Positions 32,262 to 40,733 of a stretch of DNA of 64,000 nt are shown here, in pieces. Origin of the DNA: Phycisphaerae bacterium (GTDB lineage Bacteria; Planctomycetota; Phycisphaerae; Phycisphaerales; UBA1924); contig JAEUIZ010000028.1 in NCBI GenBank assembly GCA_016793805.1, positions 1-64,000 on the forward strand. The letters are read 5' to 3'. The translations under genes and the position numbers were made by a program. The notes beneath the pieces are model-generated. The model ran no database searches. It worked only from the letters and a program-made list of their open reading frames with translations, and had not been told where the DNA came from. Positions within the stretch are counted from its first letter, which is position 1. Every line of letters starts with the position of its first letter.

Positions 32262-33406
32262 GGCAAGGGTTCCTTGGGGCTGGATGCGTTGGGCGCCGGG
32301 GTGGGCTCTGGGGCACGGCGGAGGGCGCGGATCATGTCCCAATCGAGGGCGGGATGGCCCGGGTAGCGCTGGGCGAGTTCGGAGGCGAGGGTGGTGGCGC
32401 CGGTGCGGTCGCCGAGTGCGTGGAGGGTGGCGGCGGACTCGGCGAGGGCGAGGCCGCTGAGGTAGGGGTGGGCGGAGGCGAGTTCGGCGGGGATGGAGAG
32501 GAGTTCGATGAGGCCGGCCTGTCGGCGGTCGAGGGTGGGCTCGAGGAGGAGGGACCGTCCGATGGCGGCGCGGCACCAGGCGACGGCCCAGGCGGGGGTG
32601 GGGCCGCCGCCGGGCCAGGAGCGGGTGCGCTCGCGGAGGGACTTTCGGGCGTTCTCTCGCTGCTCGGGGTCGCCCGCGCGCGCGGCGAGGATGTTCCAGA
32701 CGAGTTGGGCGCCGGGGTCGCTGGCTGGGACCCTGGGGAGCGGGCCGAGGCGGCCGACCTCGGCGCGGGCGGCGGCGAGGTAGAGGGCGCCGAGGGTGGC
32801 GGCACGGGACGAGGCGGGTGTGGCGGGCTCGGGCCCGTTGGCGAAGGCCATCATGGAGGGCCAGGCGACCCAGATCGGGGGGAGCGCGGGGACGAGGCCG
32901 GTGGCATCGTCGAGGATGGCGGGGAGGCCGGCTTCCTCGGCCCAATGCTCGTGGAGGCGTGGGAGAGTGGAGGCGTCGCGGGCGTCGAGGAGGGCGAGCC
33001 AGGGCTCGATGGCGAGGAGGTGCGCGCCGCGGCGGAGGCGGCAACGGAGGAGGCCCTCGGCGACGACGGCGGAGGTAGGCGAGGGGGAGGCGCGGGCGGC
33101 GAGGAAGAGGGATTCGAAGAGGCGTTCGGCGGCGGGGGTGTCGCCGCGCTCGAGGCGAGTGCGGGCGCGCCAGAGGGAGTCGGCGGCAGGGAGGAAGGGG
33201 GCGGCGCGCTGGGCGAATGGGCCGTCGATGGCGCGGACGCGGTCCCAGGTGATGACGAGGGTGGGCGTGTCGCCTGCGGTCTCGGGACCTGCGGCGATGA
33301 AGACGCCAGCGGGGTCGAGGCGTGCGATGCGCCCGGGTGGCGCGGGCTCGCCTCCGCGGAGGGAGAGTTGGGCGAGGAGCAAGGGGGCGAGCAGGAGCGG
33401 GCTCAT
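32258..33406 (-). CDS. Secreted helical protein between VWA and ExbB
   Basis: The protein has 382 residues from the ATG at 33406 (ATGA overlap with the VWA gene). The signal peptide MSPLLLAPLLLAQLSLRG precedes a small beta-rich start (RIARLDPAGVFIA, then TPTLVITWDRVRAIDGP). About 300 residues of Ala/Leu-rich helical pairs follow, TPR-like in spacing (TPAAERLFESLFLAAR, then LHALGDRTGATTLASELAQR). There are no catalytic motifs and it is not recognised. Its place between the VWA protein and the proton channel suggests a periplasmic partner of the VWA domain. Confidence 0.7.
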   Translation of the reverse strand: MSPLLLAPLLLAQLSLRGGEPAPPGRIARLDPAGVFIAAGPETAGDTPTLVITWDRVRAIDGPFAQRAAPFLPAADSLWRARTRLERGDTPAAERLFESLFLAARASPSPTSAVVAEGLLRCRLRRGAHLLAIEPWLALLDARDASTLPRLHEHWAEEAGLPAILDDATGLVPALPPIWVAWPSMMAFANGPEPATPASSRAATLGALYLAAARAEVGRLGPLPRVPASDPGAQLVWNILAARAGDPEQRENARKSLRERTRSWPGGGPTPAWAVAWCRAAIGRSLLLEPTLDRRQAGLIELLSIPAELASAHPYLSGLALAESAATLHALGDRTGATTLASELAQRYPGHPALDWDMIRALRRAPEPTPAPNASSPKEPLP

Positions 33407-34446
33407 GGGAGGAGGCCCGGGACGTGGGTGTAGGTGCCGCCCGAGTCGGCGGCGATGCGGCGCATGGTGGCCTCGCCCTCGCGGCTGATGAAGGTGATGC
33501 AGTGGATGGGGATCTTGTAGTCGGCGTTGAGTCGCTGGATGGCGCCGGCGTACTCGGGGTTGAACTCGCCGTCGGTCATGAAGTAGATGGCCTCGGGGCG
33601 GGGACGGAGGCCGAAGACCATTCGGAAGGCGTTGAGGGGCTCGGTGGCGCCCTCTGGGGAGAGGAGCGGGACGACCTTCTTGGCCCAGGCCTTGCCGGAC
33701 TCATCGGCCTTGGTCCATTCGAGTTTGGCGCCCAAGGGACGGGCGTCGGAGGAGAAGAGGGCGACGAAGAAGCGTGCGTTCTCCTGGAGGGCCTTGATGG
33801 AGTTGGCGAGTTCGGACTTGAGGACGTCGATGCGGCGGCGTTCGCTGGACCCGACGCCGGCGTCCATGGAGCCGGAGACGTCGCAGATGTAGGCGAAGCG
33901 GGTGCCTCGGGCCTCGACGCCGAAGAAGGAGGCGGCGCCCCCGCCCGCGCCGCCGCTGCCCAGCCCGCTGCCGGTGGCAACATCGCCCGCGCCGAGGCCC
34001 TCGCTGAGGGACCCGAGGCCGCTGGAGAGGCTGCCGGCCTGGTCGGACTGCTCCCCGAAGACGTCGGCGATGGGGAGTTCCTCCTCGGCGGCGGAGGGGG
34101 TGGCATCGGCGGAGGACATGATGGCGGGGGATTCGGAGTTGAGGGCGGCGTCCTGGAGACCGCCGAGTTCGGTTTCGGTGAGGACGGCGACACCGACGAC
34201 CCCGCCGCCGGCTTGGGCGGCTCCCCCACCGCCGGCCTGCATTCCCCCGACATAGATGACGGCGGCGGCGGCCCAGAGGATGAGGTGGATGAGGAGCGAG
34301 AGGCCGGCGGCGCTCATGGAGGCGCGGAGGAACCAACGCCGGAAGCGGCCGTGCCAGCGCGGTGCGGGCGAGGCGTCGGCGGTGGAAGCATCGCCGGTCG
34401 AGGCTTCATTGGAGGCGTTGTCGGACTGCGGCTGGGGCATCACCAC
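33403..34446 (-). CDS. Membrane-anchored von Willebrand A protein, first gene of operon
   Basis: The protein has 347 residues from ATG at 34446 or 34440. A polar start is followed by one membrane helix (SAAGLSLLIHLILWAAAAVI), a Gly/Ser-rich linker of about 110 residues, then a VWA domain. The domain has FAYICDVSGSMD (the D-x-S-x-S metal site), FFVALFSSDARP, the Thr-bearing GATEPLNA region and AIYFMTDGEF. VWA domains bind ligands through a Mg ion; the metal site looks intact. As first gene of the unit leading to ExbB and two ExbDs it may be the part that contacts the cell wall or outer membrane. The 143 bp up to pyrH must contain both promoters. Confidence 0.88.
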   Translation of the reverse strand: MVMPQPQSDNASNEASTGDASTADASPAPRWHGRFRRWFLRASMSAAGLSLLIHLILWAAAAVIYVGGMQAGGGGAAQAGGGVVGVAVLTETELGGLQDAALNSESPAIMSSADATPSAAEEELPIADVFGEQSDQAGSLSSGLGSLSEGLGAGDVATGSGLGSGGAGGGAASFFGVEARGTRFAYICDVSGSMDAGVGSSERRRIDVLKSELANSIKALQENARFFVALFSSDARPLGAKLEWTKADESGKAWAKKVVPLLSPEGATEPLNAFRMVFGLRPRPEAIYFMTDGEFNPEYAGAIQRLNADYKIPIHCITFISREGEATMRRIAADSGGTYTHVPGLLP

Positions 34447-34589
34447 AATGCTATCGGCTCCCTCGGGGTGCGCTGTTGTGGGAAGCGGTGTGTCGCGCGG
34501 TGCGTCGCGGGACTATCCGCAGGCCGGGGCCTTTGGTTCTGATACCGGTGTTGGGGTGCGGGGTTGCGGGTGGTGAGTAGGATTGGCGG

Positions 34590-35381
34590 ATGCCCACGCC
34601 CCGAGCCCCGAAGCCGGTCCGATCGCCGTCCGCCCGCCCGACGAGAGGCCCGGTGCCGCCGGACGATCGCCCGTTCGGGCGGGTGCTGCTGAAACTGAGC
34701 GGGGAGTCGTTCTGTGCGCCGGGGGGCTTCGGGGTGGACGCGGCGGAGTTGGAGGGGATCGCGCGCGAGGTGGCGGACGCGGCGAGCACCGGGGTGGAGT
34801 TGGCGGTGGTGGTGGGCGGGGGGAACATCATCCGGGGCTCGCGCCTGGCGGACGCGGGGCACATCCATCGGGCGACGGCGGACTACATGGGGATGCTCGG
34901 GACGGTGATCAACGCGCTGGCGCTGAAGGAGAAACTGGTCTCGCTGGGCGTGGACTCGCGGGTGATGTCGGCGCTGGAGATCCGGGCGGTGGCGGAGTCG
35001 TTCATCCGCGGTCGGGCGCTTCGGCACCTGGAGAAGGGTCGGGTGGTGATCCTGGCGGCGGGGACGGGCAACCCGTTCTTCACGACGGACACGTGCGCGG
35101 CGCTGCGGGCCACGGAACTCGAGTGCGACATCCTGCTGAAGGCGACGAAGGTGGACGGGGTGTACTCGGCGGACCCGAGGAAGCACCGGGACGCGGAGCG
35201 GTACGAGACGCTGACGTTCCGGGAGGCGATCGACCGCGGGCTGGCGATCATGGACATGACGGCGCTGACGATGTGCCAGGAGCACGGGATCCCGGTGCTG
35301 GTGTTCGACTTCAAGCGTGCGGGGAACATCCGCAAGGCGGTGTGCGGCGGCGAGGTGGGGACGCTGGTGAGCCGGGAGTAG
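34590..35381 (+). CDS. pyrH: UMP kinase
   Basis: The protein has 263 residues. The core begins GRVLLKLSGESF, then ELAVVVGGGNIIRGSRLA, TADYMGMLGTVINALALKE, GTGNPFFTTDTCAALRATEL, KATKVDGVYSADPRK and MDMTALTMC, all standard for bacterial UMP kinases of the amino-acid-kinase fold. It phosphorylates UMP to UDP in pyrimidine synthesis. About 28 Pro/Arg-rich residues precede the core, an unusual extension unless a later start is used; no better ATG is near. It is often adjacent to frr; here frr is 2.3 kb away on the other strand. Confidence 0.97.
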   Translation: MPTPRAPKPVRSPSARPTRGPVPPDDRPFGRVLLKLSGESFCAPGGFGVDAAELEGIAREVADAASTGVELAVVVGGGNIIRGSRLADAGHIHRATADYMGMLGTVINALALKEKLVSLGVDSRVMSALEIRAVAESFIRGRALRHLEKGRVVILAAGTGNPFFTTDTCAALRATELECDILLKATKVDGVYSADPRKHRDAERYETLTFREAIDRGLAIMDMTALTMCQEHGIPVLVFDFKRAGNIRKAVCGGEVGTLVSRE

Positions 35382-35429
35382 GGGCGGGGCGTCGGACAGA
35401 CACAGGAAGAAAGAGAAGGAGTGCGAGGC

Positions 35430-37220
35430 ATGCGGCTATGGAGCGTGGCGGCGGCGGTGCTGACGGGGTGCTCGGCGGCGCTGGCGGGCGGGGGTGCCGG
35501 CGGGGGGGCGGGCGATGAGATCGGGCTCATCACGATCAAGGGGACGCCCACGGAACGGGCGGCGCCCCTGGCGTGGCTGATGGGGACGAGCGAGCCGACG
35601 CTGCACGACGTGACGCGCGCGATCGGCGCGGCGGCGGAGGAAGGCCGGGGTCGGCTGGTGGTGCGTCTGAAGGACGCGGCGCTGACGACGACGCAGGTGG
35701 AGGAGATCGGCGCGGCGCTGCGTCGGGCGCGCGAGAAGGGCACGCGCGTGACGGTCTTTGCGGAAGGGTTCGACGCCACGGCGCTGCTCTTGGGGGCGAG
35801 CGCGGACGCGGCGATCGTGCAACAGGGGGGCGAGGTGTCGCTGCCCGGGCTGTTCATGGAGGAGATGTACCTGGCGGACACGCTGCAATGGATCGGGCTG
35901 AAGGCGGACCTGGTGCAGATCGGGGACTACAAGGGCGCGAACGAGATGTTCGTCAACAGCCAGCCCTCGAAGGCGTGGGACCAGAACATCAACGGGCTGC
36001 TCGATCGGCTGTACGCGAACCTGCGGGAGTCGCTCAAGCGCGGGCGGCGGTTGAGCGACGAGCGGCTGGACGCGGCGATGAAGACGGCGTGGATGGCGAC
36101 GGCGGACGAGGCGATCGCGGCGGGGCTGATCGACAGGGCCGTGGATTTGCCCGCGCTGGGCGAGGCGGTCGCCGGCGGGGGCGAGGCGGAGTGGGTCGAG
36201 GAGCCGCTGGGCGTGGAGGGGGAGTTGTCGTTGGGATCGGGGAACCCGCTGATGGCGATGACGGCGATGATGGCGGTGCTCTCGAAAGACCCTGAGCACA
36301 AGGCGACGGAGCCGACGATCGCGGTGCTGCACATCGACGGGGCGATCGTGGACGGGGACTCGAGCGAGGGAGGCTTCTTGGGGGGAGAGGGGAGCGTCGG
36401 GAGCCGGACGATCCGGAATGCGATCGAGGACATCCGTGGGCAGGCGCTGATCAAGGGCGTGGTGGTTCGGATCGACTCGCCGGGCGGGTCGGCGATCGCG
36501 AGCGAGGTGATCTGGCAGGGGCTGAAGCGGCTGGCGGAGACGAAGCCGGTGTGGGTCAGCGTGGGGTCGATGGCGGCCAGCGGGGGCTATTACATCGCGG
36601 TCGCTGGGGAGCGGATCTACGTGAATCCGTCGAGCATCGTGGGCTCGATCGGCGTGGTGGGCGGGAAGATCTCGATGGGCGGGCTGTATGAGACGCTGAA
36701 GATCAAGGTGGTGGGGCGAGGGCGCGGGCCGATGGCGGGGATGTTCGACACGAGCCGCCCGTGGACGCCGGACGAGATGGCGGTGGTGCGCGGGAAGATG
36801 AAACAGACCTACGACCTGTTCGCGTCGCGCGTGGCGGCGGGTCGGAAGGGGATCGACCTCTCGGCGACGGCGGAGGGGCGGCTGTTTGCGGGGCAGGACG
36901 CGATCGACCGCAAGATGGCGGACGCGATCGGGGGGCTCGACGACGCGGTGAACGGCCTGGCGGCGAGGCTCAACCTGGACGAGTTTGACGTGATGGAGTT
37001 CCCCGGGCCCAAGGGGATCCCGCAGTTGATCGACGAGATGTTCGGGGTGATGTCGCCGGCGGCGCGCTCGGGGGGCGCGGGGGGCGAGTTGGCGGCGGCG
37101 GCGCGGATGATGCTGGGGGAGCGCACGTGGCGGGAACTGACGCGGTCGTGGGCGGCGCTGATGCAGTTGCGGAGCGAGCCGGTGGTGCTGGCGCTGCCAC
37201 GGGCGATCCGGGTGAGGTAG
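35430..37220 (+). CDS. sppA: Signal peptide peptidase, long SppA form
   Basis: The protein has 596 residues from the ATG at 35430; a GTG at 35421 adds three. There are two tandem Clp-fold halves. The first carries Q-I-G-D-Y-K-G-A-N-E with the catalytic Lys. The second has VVVRIDSPGGSAIASEVIW and WVSVGSMAASGGYYIAVAGE with the nucleophile Ser, as in E. coli SppA. Instead of a plain N-terminal anchor it has MRLWSVAAAVLTGCSA, whose L-T-G-C fits a lipobox, so it may be a lipoprotein. It degrades cleaved signal peptides at the membrane. It follows pyrH by 48 bp and may share its transcript. Confidence 0.93.
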   Translation: MRLWSVAAAVLTGCSAALAGGGAGGGAGDEIGLITIKGTPTERAAPLAWLMGTSEPTLHDVTRAIGAAAEEGRGRLVVRLKDAALTTTQVEEIGAALRRAREKGTRVTVFAEGFDATALLLGASADAAIVQQGGEVSLPGLFMEEMYLADTLQWIGLKADLVQIGDYKGANEMFVNSQPSKAWDQNINGLLDRLYANLRESLKRGRRLSDERLDAAMKTAWMATADEAIAAGLIDRAVDLPALGEAVAGGGEAEWVEEPLGVEGELSLGSGNPLMAMTAMMAVLSKDPEHKATEPTIAVLHIDGAIVDGDSSEGGFLGGEGSVGSRTIRNAIEDIRGQALIKGVVVRIDSPGGSAIASEVIWQGLKRLAETKPVWVSVGSMAASGGYYIAVAGERIYVNPSSIVGSIGVVGGKISMGGLYETLKIKVVGRGRGPMAGMFDTSRPWTPDEMAVVRGKMKQTYDLFASRVAAGRKGIDLSATAEGRLFAGQDAIDRKMADAIGGLDDAVNGLAARLNLDEFDVMEFPGPKGIPQLIDEMFGVMSPAARSGGAGGELAAAARMMLGERTWRELTRSWAALMQLRSEPVVLALPRAIRVR

Positions 37221-37226
37221 GGGGCG

Positions 37227-37625
37227 TCAGGGGGCGGACCAGGCGGTGCCCTGGCCGGGGTCGTAGAAGCGGAGTGCGGCGCCCTTTTTCTCGACGGTGA
37301 GGTGGGCGCGGCTCTTGCCCTTGGCGTCGGCCATGCCGAGGCGAGGGGCGTCCTTGGTGACCCCGAGCCAGAGTCGGGAGAGGCCCTTGGGATCGGCGAA
37401 GGTGAGGCCGGGCCCTTCGGCGCCGGCGAGGAGTTCGGCGCGGGGCTGGCCGCGGTCGTCGAAGAGGACGAGGGCCGGGCCGTGGCGGGTGAGGGAGAGG
37501 GCGCCGCGGACGTTGCCCGCGGCGTCGACGAGGCGGAACTCGGAGGCCTCGACGACGCGGGCGCGGAGATCGCTGACCTGCTTTTCGAGTTGGGCGAGGC
37601 GCTCCTCGACGGTGGGCTTGGGCAT
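37227..37625 (-). CDS. Hypothetical coiled-coil plus beta-repeat protein
   Basis: The protein has 132 residues. The first 30 form a coiled coil (VEERLAQLEKQVSDLRARVV). They are followed by four short repeats of the type F-R-L-V-D-A-x-G-N-V-R-G-A-L and A-L-V-L-F-D-D-R-G-Q-P-R-A-E-L: a D-x-x-G-x-x-R-A turn between strands, like stacked beta-hairpins. There is no signal. Similar small proteins are common in planctomycetes and other phyla with no known function. It lies convergent with sppA (6 bp apart). Confidence 0.7.
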   Translation of the reverse strand: MPKPTVEERLAQLEKQVSDLRARVVEASEFRLVDAAGNVRGALSLTRHGPALVLFDDRGQPRAELLAGAEGPGLTFADPKGLSRLWLGVTKDAPRLGMADAKGKSRAHLTVEKKGAALRFYDPGQGTAWSAP

Positions 37626-37705
37626 GGAATCGGACCCCCTGGAAACCGCGTCGGCCAGGCCGAGCGGCGGCGAGCGCGATGGGAATGTCGCGCGGCCCGA
37701 GCGTG

Positions 37706-38272
37706 CTAGACGGTCGTGATCTCTTTGCTCTTGCCCTCGACGAGTTTGTCGATCTCGCCCTCGTACTTTTTGAGGAGTTCCTGGATCTCGGTCTTGAGGG
37801 TCTCGATCTCGTCCTCGGCGATGTGCCCGGCGGCCTTGAGGGCGTCGGCGTGCTTGTTCCCGTCGCGGCGGGCGTTTCGGATGACGACCTTGGCCTCTTC
37901 GCCGAGTTTCTTGACCTTGGCGACGAGTTGCTGGCGGCGTTCGCCGGAGAGGGCGGGGACGTTGATGCGGAGTTGCTTGCCCTCGTTCATGGGGTTGAAG
38001 CCGAGGCCGGCGGCCTCGATCGCCTTCTTGATCTCGGCGATCGCGCCGACATCGAAGGGCTTGATGAGGAGTTGGGTGGGCTCGGGGACGGAGATGGCGG
38101 CGAGGGCCTTGAGGTCGGTGGAGGCGCCGTAGTAATCGACCTTGACATACTCGATCATGGCGGGTGAGGCTCGCCCGGTGCGGATGCCGCGGAGTTCGTG
38201 CTTGAGGTACTCCTCGGCCTTGGTCATGGCTTCCTCGGTTTCGAGGAGGATCATGTCGGGATCGGTGGACAT
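37706..38272 (-). CDS. frr: Ribosome recycling factor
   Basis: The protein has 188 residues from the ATG at 38272. It has HELRGIRTGRASPAMIEYVKVDYYG, LLIKPFDVGAIAEIKKAIEAAGLG, NEGKQLRINVPALSGERRQQLVAKVKK and VVIRNARRDGN. These are the three-helix bundle and beta domain of RRF, at normal length. With EF-G it splits the post-termination ribosome. It lies upstream of the 132-residue gene on the same strand with 80 bp between, and is separated from pyrH. Confidence 0.97.
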   Translation of the reverse strand: MSTDPDMILLETEEAMTKAEEYLKHELRGIRTGRASPAMIEYVKVDYYGASTDLKALAAISVPEPTQLLIKPFDVGAIAEIKKAIEAAGLGFNPMNEGKQLRINVPALSGERRQQLVAKVKKLGEEAKVVIRNARRDGNKHADALKAAGHIAEDEIETLKTEIQELLKKYEGEIDKLVEGKSKEITTV

Positions 38273-38431
38273 CGTGTGTGCTCCCAGCAGGAGGGGCATG
38301 ATATCAGGGCGCGATGGCTGTCGTGCCGATCGGTTCGAGCCGCGGGCTGATGTCTCGGCGCTGGTGGGGAGCGACGGTGGGCATCGCGCGGAAGCGCGAG
38401 GCTCGTGGCACAAGCCGTCAACCATCGCTAT

Positions 38432-39661
38432 CTACAGGTTCCCCCGCCGGGCCTGTTCGAGTTCGAGGCTCTCGAAGAGGGCCTTGAAGTTGCCCTTGCC
38501 GAAGGACTGCGAGCCGCGGCGGCAGATGATCTCGAAGAAGAGGGTGGGGCGGTCCTGGAGGGGCTTGGTGAAGAGTTGGAGGAGGTAGCCCTCGTCGTCG
38601 GCGTCGACGAGGATTCCGAGGTCGTGGATGCGTTTGTGGTCTTCCTTGACCTCGGGCTTGTTGTGGGCCTTGAGGGTGTTGTTGACGCGCTCCCAGACTT
38701 TCTCGTAGTAGGTATCGGGGATGGCGAGGAAGTCGACGCCGCGGGAGCGGAGGGCGGCGATGGAGTGGAGTTCATCGTCGGTGCGGAGGGCGAGGTGCTG
38801 GACGCCCGGGGTGTTCATGTGCCAGTCGAGATATTCCTGGACCTGGGACTTCTTTTTGCCGTGGGCGGGCTCGTTGATGGGGATCTTGATGAGGTTGTTG
38901 CCGCTGGACATGACCTTGGACATGAGGGCGGAGTACTCGGTGGCGATGTCCTTGTCGTCGAAGTGCTTGAACATGGAGAACTCGAGGACGTCCTCGTAGA
39001 ACTTGACCCAGTGGTTCATCTTTCCGAGTTCGACGTTGCCGACGAGGTGGTCGACGAACTTGAGGCCGCAGGGGTGCTTCTTGTTGTGCTCGTTGATGGC
39101 GAGGACGCTGGTGCTGGTGGGCCCTCCGGCGGCGTCGATCTTTTTGAAGCGGGTCTTGAAGAGCCCGCCCTGCTTGACCCTGGTGAGGTCGTAGTCGCCG
39201 GTGCGAGAGACGAAGGAGTGGTTGACGCGGCCGAAGGTTTTGATGCCGGCCATGGTGACGGTGCCGTGCTCGTCCTTGAAGAGGCGGGGCTCGTAGGCGG
39301 ACTCGGCGCCGTTTTTGAGGGCGCGCTCGTAGGCCTTCTCGGCGTCGAAGACGGTGAAGGCGACGTCCTTGACGCCGTCGCCGAACATGGCGACCTCGAT
39401 GTTGGCGGGGTGCTGGGGGACGAGGCCGCTGGTGAGGATGAAGCGGATGTTGCCCTGGGTGAGGAGGTAGTGGGCGGCGTCGCGGACGCCGGTGGTGAGG
39501 TCGGCGACCTGTTCGATCTGGAACCCGAAGCAGTGGGCGTAGAAGAAGGCGGCCTGCTTGGCGTTCCCGACGTAGAACTGGACGTGGTCGACGTCGATGA
39601 GGTGGAGCGGGTCGGACGAAGCCCGGCCAGAGGCCGAGGGCTTGGTGGCGATGGTGGTCAT
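38432..39661 (-). CDS. hppD: 4-hydroxyphenylpyruvate dioxygenase
   Basis: The protein has 409 residues. There are two glyoxalase-type domains: DHVQFYVGNAKQAAFFYAHC at the N-terminus, then LKFVDHLVGNV (first Fe His), GVQHLALRTDDE (second His) and PTLFFEIICRRG (the Glu ligand), with SFGKGNFKALFESLE at the end. All three iron ligands are present. The enzyme converts 4-hydroxyphenylpyruvate to homogentisate with O2. No other tyrosine-catabolism genes (hmgA, fahA) are adjacent. Some planctomycetes use homogentisate for tocopherol- or quinone-type products, but nothing here shows that. Confidence 0.96.
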   Translation of the reverse strand: MTTIATKPSASGRASSDPLHLIDVDHVQFYVGNAKQAAFFYAHCFGFQIEQVADLTTGVRDAAHYLLTQGNIRFILTSGLVPQHPANIEVAMFGDGVKDVAFTVFDAEKAYERALKNGAESAYEPRLFKDEHGTVTMAGIKTFGRVNHSFVSRTGDYDLTRVKQGGLFKTRFKKIDAAGGPTSTSVLAINEHNKKHPCGLKFVDHLVGNVELGKMNHWVKFYEDVLEFSMFKHFDDKDIATEYSALMSKVMSSGNNLIKIPINEPAHGKKKSQVQEYLDWHMNTPGVQHLALRTDDELHSIAALRSRGVDFLAIPDTYYEKVWERVNNTLKAHNKPEVKEDHKRIHDLGILVDADDEGYLLQLFTKPLQDRPTLFFEIICRRGSQSFGKGNFKALFESLELEQARRGNL

Positions 39662-39786
39662 GGTGGATCTCCCCTGCGGCGTCGTGCCGCTGGGTCAGTA
39701 TACCCCTAGCAGGACCCTGTCAGGATTGTGGGAAGGTCGGATAATCTGTTTGGACGGGTGCCGGCGTGTCGATGGGGAAGCGGCGT

Positions 39787-40644
39787 ATGCTTGGTCCCTG
39801 GGTTCGTGGCCCGGGCGATGGGGAACAGCCGGGAATGGAAGTCCAGATCGAACAGCCGAATGTGGGGCCTTTCCGGCTCGTGCGTCGGCTGGAGGACGGG
39901 CGGAACGGTCAGCGCTGGCTGGCGCTGGACGTACGGACGCAGACGTCGCACGTGGCACACCGGATCGTATTGTCGCACGATCGGATCGCGCAGCGGCGGT
40001 TTGTGTCGGCGATGGAAGCGGCCGAGCCGTTGCGGCACGCGCACGTGCTCCCGATCGAGCACTTCAGCCTTGGGGCGACCGGGCTGGGGTGGGTGGTGAC
40101 GCCGTTCACGGGGAACCACTCGGAACTGGTGACGCTCGAGTCGCTGCTGGGCGACAAGGGCGGGAGGATGGAGCCGGACGAGGCGGAGCGGACGCTGGTG
40201 CAGATCCTGGAGACGATCGAGGCGACGCACGCGGCGGGGCATCTGCATGGGCCGATGACGCCCGGCGAGATCCTGGTCGATCCGCGCGGGGCGTGCCTGA
40301 TCGAGTTGTACGGGGTTCATCGGCGACTGCGGGGTGATGGTCCGACGCCGGCGGCGGAGGCGGGGCGCGACGAGATTCGATCGGTGGTCGAGATCGCGTA
40401 CGGGCTGTTGACGGGCCTGAGCGCGGACGAGCCTCGGATCGCGGCGACGCGGCTGGTGCCGCGGCTGGACGGTGCGTGGGATCGGTGGATCGACGCGGGG
40501 CTCGACCCGGCGGGCGGCTTTGCGAGCGCGACCGAAGCGTTGGCGGCACTCCCGGGGGTGCAACGCGAGGTGCAGACGGCGGCACGGGTGAGCCCGGTAC
40601 GGTCGGTGATCAGCCGATTCCGGCGTGCGCTGGGCGTGAAATAG
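39787..40644 (+). CDS. Degenerate protein kinase-like protein (pseudokinase)
   Basis: The protein has 285 residues. The ATG at 39787 has GGGGAAG seven bases upstream; an ATG at 39835 is the alternative. The fold is Ser/Thr-kinase-like: GPFRLVRRLEDGRNGQRWLALD (glycine-loop strand), L-R-H-A-H-V-L-P-I-E-H, WVVTPFTGNHSELVTLESLL (hinge), then ATHAAGHLHGPMTPGEILVD in place of H-R-D-L-K-P-x-N-I-L. The catalytic Asp is gone (HGPMTPGEIL), DFG reads ELYG, and the Gly-loop lacks its G-x-G. It should not phosphorylate by the normal mechanism and may be a scaffold or allosteric pseudokinase. It stands alone between convergent genes. Confidence 0.8.
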   Translation: MLGPWVRGPGDGEQPGMEVQIEQPNVGPFRLVRRLEDGRNGQRWLALDVRTQTSHVAHRIVLSHDRIAQRRFVSAMEAAEPLRHAHVLPIEHFSLGATGLGWVVTPFTGNHSELVTLESLLGDKGGRMEPDEAERTLVQILETIEATHAAGHLHGPMTPGEILVDPRGACLIELYGVHRRLRGDGPTPAAEAGRDEIRSVVEIAYGLLTGLSADEPRIAATRLVPRLDGAWDRWIDAGLDPAGGFASATEALAALPGVQREVQTAARVSPVRSVISRFRRALGVK

Positions 40645-40733
40645 ATCGAACAACCGCGGGGTGTCGTGGCGGGTCGGGCGTCTTGCGCTCGCGGGTGTGG
40701 TCCTGCGCCGCCGTCGGCGGGTTCGAGTCCGGG

